Source: Nitriliruptoraceae bacterium (GTDB lineage Bacteria > Actinomycetota > Nitriliruptoria > Nitriliruptorales > Nitriliruptoraceae). From it: DNA of 9,260 nucleotides. The notes beneath the pieces are model-generated. The model was given only the letters and a program-made list of their open reading frames with translations. It had not been told where the DNA came from and did no database searches. This document shows, piece after piece, positions 6,661-9,260 of this stretch. Both the position numbers and the translations under genes were made by a program. The stretch lies in contig SLQK01000064.1 of the NCBI GenBank assembly GCA_007131525.1, forward strand, positions 1-9,260, read 5' to 3'. Position 1 is the first letter of the stretch. The number at the start of each line of letters is the position of its first letter.

Positions 6661-6921
6661 CGAACACCTGTCTGACCGTGGGAAGCGCACTCAAGCATGC
6701 CCAGCGTCACCAACGAAGCAGGTGCGACGACTCACTCTCGGTGAGCATCTGGCCGCGGCTGGCCATCGAGGGCGGATGCTGCGGCCCGTTCGACGCAGCG
6801 AGGTGACCTGGATGCCCGGTCGGGTGACGTCGAACCCTGGTACACCCAGCCGGTCTGCCGTCACGTACCCTGCGACATCTACCGCCTTCTGCCGACGACG
6901 TCATCCAGCCAGGAGCGGCCC
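6661..6921. other. Divergent intergenic region
   Basis: This region lies between the starts of the zinc-ribbon gene (-) and the DUF218 gene (+), so it should hold both promoters. I cannot point to a confident pair of -35/-10 boxes; TACCCT at about 6867-6872 fits TAnnnT for the plus gene. A small CTCAC/GTGAG hairpin lies near 6731-6745. No ORF here is convincing. Confidence 0.4.
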
Positions 6922-7443
6922 GTGCGAGCGACCGGGTGGGTCCTGTTCGTGCTCGTCGGTGGCCTGGTGGTGGGGCCGGGCCTGCTCGGGCTGTACCTGC
7001 TACCCAGCGACGACGAACCGCTGGATGCCGACGTCGTGGTCGTCCTCGGGGGCGCCGGGGTTGAGCGCGCGCGGCTTGGGATCGAGCTCGCCGAGCGCCA
7101 TGATGCGACCCTGGTCCTGTCCTCCTCCGCGGCGGTGTTCGGTGAGAAGCAGGGTCGTACGTGCTCGGTCGATGCGCTGTGCATAGAACCGGAGCCGGAG
7201 ACCACCCGCGGCGAGGCGCAGGAGATCGCGCGCCTGGCCGAGCAGGAGGGGTGGGGCCACGTGACGGTCGCGACCACGGCATTCCACACCTCGCGGGCCC
7301 GGTTCCTGTTCCGGCAGTGCCTCGGCGACCGGGTCAGCGTGGTCGGCGCGATCCGCGATGGGCAGCCGCCCATCACGGCCCGCCAACTGGTCCAGGAAGG
7401 CCTCGGCATCATCGCGGCCGCCACCTTCCAGCGAGCTTGTTGA
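6922..7443 (+). CDS. DUF218 (YdcF/SanA/ElyC-like) membrane-anchored protein
   Basis: A 173-residue protein with an N-terminal membrane helix at about 5-27 and a DUF218 domain after it. Family features are the first strand DADVVVVLGGAG (36-46), ERARLGIELAE, a second strand TLVLSSSA, the ETTRGEAQEIARLAEQ helix (93-108, E98 in the conserved T..E region) and VTVATTAFHTSRARFLF (114-130) with H122, R125 and R127. DUF218 proteins of enterobacteria (SanA, ElyC, YdcF) affect envelope integrity and undecaprenyl-phosphate lipid carrier use, but no precise reaction is settled. GTG 6922 has AGGAG (6911-6915) at six bases. The 3' end faces the glycan genes across a 30-bp gap. A link to lipid-carrier glycan export fits that neighbour, but this is inference. 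Confidence 0.85.
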   Translation: MRATGWVLFVLVGGLVVGPGLLGLYLLPSDDEPLDADVVVVLGGAGVERARLGIELAERHDATLVLSSSAAVFGEKQGRTCSVDALCIEPEPETTRGEAQEIARLAEQEGWGHVTVATTAFHTSRARFLFRQCLGDRVSVVGAIRDGQPPITARQLVQEGLGIIAAATFQRAC

Positions 7444-7473
7444 CTCGACGCCAGCACCTCTGCAGGCTCCCGA

Positions 7474-8148
7474 TCAGCGGCGGGGGTGCCCGTCAGGGCT
7501 CGCCACGTCCCCGTCGTCGCGACCGCGCTGCTCCTGGTCGAAGCGGGTCGTCGTCGCGTGCCCCGTCAGGCTCACACCCTGCCGTGTCACCGTGACCCAC
7601 AGCGTCTTCAGCAGGATGCGCGCATCGAGCAGCAGACTCCGGTTGTCCACGTACCACACGTCCAGAGCGAGCTTCTCCTCCCATGGCATGTCGTTGCGGC
7701 CGTTGACCTGCGCCCATCCGGTGATGCCGGGTCGGACCTCGTGCCGGCGACGCTGGGTGGGCGTGTAGTGGACGAGGTACTCCACCAGCAGCGGTCGGGG
7801 GCCGACCAGGGACATCTCACCGCGCAGGACATTGACCAGCTCCGGGAGCTCGTCCAGGGATGACCCGCGCAGCCAGCGTCCGAAGGGAGTGAGACGATGC
7901 TCGTCTGGCAGTAGCGCCCCGCTCGCGTCCCGCTCATCGGTCATGGTCCGGAACTTGCGCAGCAGGAACACCTCACCCGCACGACCCGGACGGGGCTGGG
8001 TGAACAAGACCGGGGACCCGAACTCACGCCGGACCCTCCACGCCAGCGCCCCGAACAACGGCGCCAGCACGACCAGAGCGGTGAGAGAGAGCAGCACGTC
8101 CGTCGCCCGCTTCACCCGATCGTAGGGCCGCGTGGTGCGCCGCAGCAT
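7474..8148 (-). CDS. Phosphoglycosyl transferase (PglC/WbaP-type initiating sugar transferase)
   Basis: A 224-residue monotopic enzyme. It transfers a sugar-1-phosphate from a UDP-sugar to undecaprenyl phosphate at the inner membrane face and so starts a glycan repeat unit. The re-entrant membrane helix is at about 16-37 (TDVLLSLTALVVLAPLF). Catalytic-domain motifs are LLRKFRTM (62-69), SLDELPEL with the D99-E100 dyad, VLRGEMSLVGPRPLL (107-121) and RPGITGWAQVNGRN. It lacks the N-terminal multi-helix domain of full-length WbaP, so it is a minimal PglC-like form. The Ser of the helix-kink Ser-Pro motif is Ala here (A29-P30). The last 30 or so residues are polar and probably disordered. ATG 8148 shares its first base with the stop of the acyltransferase gene (TGATG), which fixes the start and indicates translational coupling. 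Which UDP-sugar it uses cannot be told from sequence. Confidence 0.92.
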   Translation of the reverse strand: MLRRTTRPYDRVKRATDVLLSLTALVVLAPLFGALAWRVRREFGSPVLFTQPRPGRAGEVFLLRKFRTMTDERDASGALLPDEHRLTPFGRWLRGSSLDELPELVNVLRGEMSLVGPRPLLVEYLVHYTPTQRRRHEVRPGITGWAQVNGRNDMPWEEKLALDVWYVDNRSLLLDARILLKTLWVTVTRQGVSLTGHATTTRFDQEQRGRDDGDVASPDGHPRR

Positions 8149-8780
8149 CAGCCTCGCTCCGCCAAGGGACGGGCAGGGACCCCCACCACCGTCGTGCCAG
8201 GTGCGACGTCGCGGATCACGACAGCCCCCGCGCCGACAACGGCACCGGCACCGATCGTGATCCCCTGGAGCACGCTGGCGCCGAGGCCGAGGTCGGCCCC
8301 GGGACCGATGGTGACCGCACCCGCCACGTGGCATCCGGGGGCGACGAAGGCGAACTCAGCGACAACGCAGTCGTGGCCGAGCATCGCGCCGTAGTTGACG
8401 ATCGCTGCACGTCCGAGCCGGGTGTCGCAACTGAGGAGCACTCCCGGGCAGACGATCGCCCCATCCGCCAGGTGCGTGCGCGGTCCCAGCGTGGCGGTGG
8501 GGTGCACGACGCCGCCCAGGTGTACCCCCCAATCGTCGAGCATGGCCGCGATCCGGGCCCGGGCCGCCGGGGCACCGACGCCCAACACGGCTCGGACCTC
8601 CGGCCGTTCGCGCAGCCACGCGACGCCACCCAGCACGGGTAGGCCAGCCACCTCGGTGCCGTGGAGCTCGGGCCGGTCGTCGAGGAAACCCAGCAGCCGT
8701 TCACTTTGACCGGCATCCTGCAGCCAGGCAGCGGTCTCCCGGCCCATGCCGCCGGTGCCCACCACGACCTGGCTCACCAC
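8148..8780 (-). CDS. PglD/NeuD-family sugar acetyltransferase
   Basis: A 210-residue protein of usual family length. Residues 1-85 form a Rossmann-like nucleotide-sugar domain beginning VVVGTGGMGRE. Residues about 88-205 are a left-handed beta-helix of hexapeptide repeats (VVHPTATLG, GAIVCPGVLL, FVAPGCHVAGAVTIGPGADLG, ITIGAGAVVGAGAVVI). NYGAMLGHD carries the presumed catalytic base H136, the equivalent of His125 in Campylobacter PglD. Such enzymes use acetyl-CoA to N- or O-acetylate a UDP-amino sugar before it is loaded on the lipid carrier. The coupled downstream transferase gene mirrors the pglC-pglD partnership. No aminotransferase (PglE) or dehydratase (PglF) is visible here, so the substrate is open. 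The start is GTG 8780; GTG 8777 is equally possible and no strong Shine-Dalgarno decides. Confidence 0.9.
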   Translation of the reverse strand: MVSQVVVGTGGMGRETAAWLQDAGQSERLLGFLDDRPELHGTEVAGLPVLGGVAWLRERPEVRAVLGVGAPAARARIAAMLDDWGVHLGGVVHPTATLGPRTHLADGAIVCPGVLLSCDTRLGRAAIVNYGAMLGHDCVVAEFAFVAPGCHVAGAVTIGPGADLGLGASVLQGITIGAGAVVGAGAVVIRDVAPGTTVVGVPARPLAERG

Positions 8781-8848
8781 GAGCGCCCCGCTGCGGCCAC
8801 CGCACCTCCAACCGGAAGGACGATCAGCAGGCTACGCCATACGTTCAC
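8774..8848 (-). CDS. Possible 24-aa hydrophobic small protein
   Basis: In the gap between the deacetylase and acyltransferase genes, GTG 8848 opens a short frame with the sequence VNVWRSLLIVLPVGGAVAAA followed by GRSW. Its stop overlaps the acyltransferase start (GTGGTGA). A TTG at 8860 would give 28 residues and has GAGGTGG just upstream. The centre is hydrophobic enough for one membrane helix. It may be a real small membrane protein, a coupling leader, or chance; the overlap and the hydrophobicity are the only evidence. Confidence 0.25.
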   Translation of the reverse strand: MNVWRSLLIVLPVGGAVAAAGRSW

Positions 8849-8896
8849 GACCGGCAGCAACCACCACCTCGCACGTGACGACAGCTGGTCCGTGTG

Positions 8897-9260
8897 TCAG
8901 CCGCTCATCCCCAGGCGCTTGGCACCGGCGACGAGCACCCCGTACGCGCGCTCCGGTCCGAGCCCGCCCGAGAGTTTCGCCGCGAAGAACGGGAGCGGGT
9001 CACTGGCGCGGACCGGCACCCTCCGCAGCAGCAGCGGGTCGACGCCCGGCAGGTTGCGTCCGACGACGCCGGTCGCGGCCGAGCGGAACCGCTCACGCAG
9101 CAGGGGGAACGCCTCGGGTACCGGCAGGCCCCAGGTGTAGGCGAAGTGCTGCGGCACGACCCCGAGCCGCTGCTCGATCGTCTCCGAGCAGCGGTCGAGC
9201 TCCTGCGCGGACAGCGCCTCGGGTCGGGCGTGGGTGTGGGTGTGATTCGCGATGGTGACC
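8897..9260 (-). CDS. Polysaccharide deacetylase (NodB/CE4 type), C-terminal part
   Basis: The visible 120 or so residues are the C-terminal half; the N-terminus lies beyond the right edge. The first visible residues VTIANHTHTHA hold the metal-binding H(S/T)xxH motif of the NodB domain (HTHTH). They are followed by ALSAQELDRCSETIEQRLG and the strand VPQHFAYTWG, which corresponds to the usual FAYPxG motif with Thr in place of Pro. Family members remove N-acetyl groups (rarely other acyl groups) from chitin-like, peptidoglycan or exopolysaccharide chains outside the membrane. The catalytic Asp motif (TFDD type) would lie off the window and cannot be checked. The stop is TGA 8899-8897. It runs in the same direction as the two glycan genes, about 116 bp upstream of the acyltransferase start, so one operon is plausible. 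Confidence 0.85.
   Translation of the reverse strand, partial: VTIANHTHTHARPEALSAQELDRCSETIEQRLGVVPQHFAYTWGLPVPEAFPLLRERFRSAATGVVGRNLPGVDPLLLRRVPVRASDPLPFFAAKLSGGLGPERAYGVLVAGAKRLGMSG

Noticed and set aside
6829..6844. Third LexA-like site upstream of the DUF218 gene
   Set aside because: TCGAACCCTGGTACAC keeps the left half, but the right half matches the consensus at only three of six bases and it is not palindromic.

Overview
The window is very GC-rich with strong G/C third-position bias, and it carries a DUF222/HNH gene of the 13E12 type. Both point to a high-GC actinobacterium. I cannot name genus or species. The content looks like ordinary chromosome with an accessory flavour: no tRNA, rRNA, CRISPR array, insertion sequence or origin is visible.

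Layout. (1) 132-1205 (+): a one-pass membrane protein with an acidic N-terminus, an Ala/Gly linker, one membrane helix and an extracytoplasmic tail of fifteen APGx(D/E)x hexapeptides. (2) 1206-1651: an intergenic region whose distal half holds a LexA-type SOS box inside a promoter, followed by a possibly leaderless 46-codon ORF. The ORF overlaps by ATGA the DUF222/HNH endonuclease gene (1652-3283, +). (3) A Dps ferritin-like gene (3489-4001, -) is divergent from a GNAT acetyltransferase fused to a PF06475-like domain (4298-5320, +). The gap between them holds two inverted repeats. (4) 5321-6303 has no firm gene. A candidate ORF starts well at 5575, but coding character appears to switch frame, so it may be a decayed gene. 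(5) A small zinc-ribbon protein (6304-6660, -). (6) A DUF218/YdcF-type membrane protein (6922-7443, +) faces a minus-strand surface-glycan group: a polysaccharide deacetylase cut by the right edge, a possible tiny membrane peptide, a PglD/NeuD-type sugar O/N-acyltransferase and a PglC/WbaP-type phosphoglycosyl transferase.

How the parts may work together. The right end is probably the edge of a polysaccharide or glycoprotein glycan locus. PglD-like and PglC-like enzymes are coupled by a TGATG overlap and would modify a UDP-amino sugar and load a sugar phosphate onto undecaprenyl phosphate. The deacetylase would trim N-acetyl groups outside the membrane. The middle and left parts suggest stress functions: Dps protects DNA and stores iron, and the HNH nuclease gene appears to be under SOS control.

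The most notable points are the LexA box placed exactly in the spacer of a promoter that seems to fire at the first base of an upstream ORF, the GNAT-PF06475 fusion, and the hexapeptide-repeat membrane protein. I found no convincing wholly new multi-gene system.
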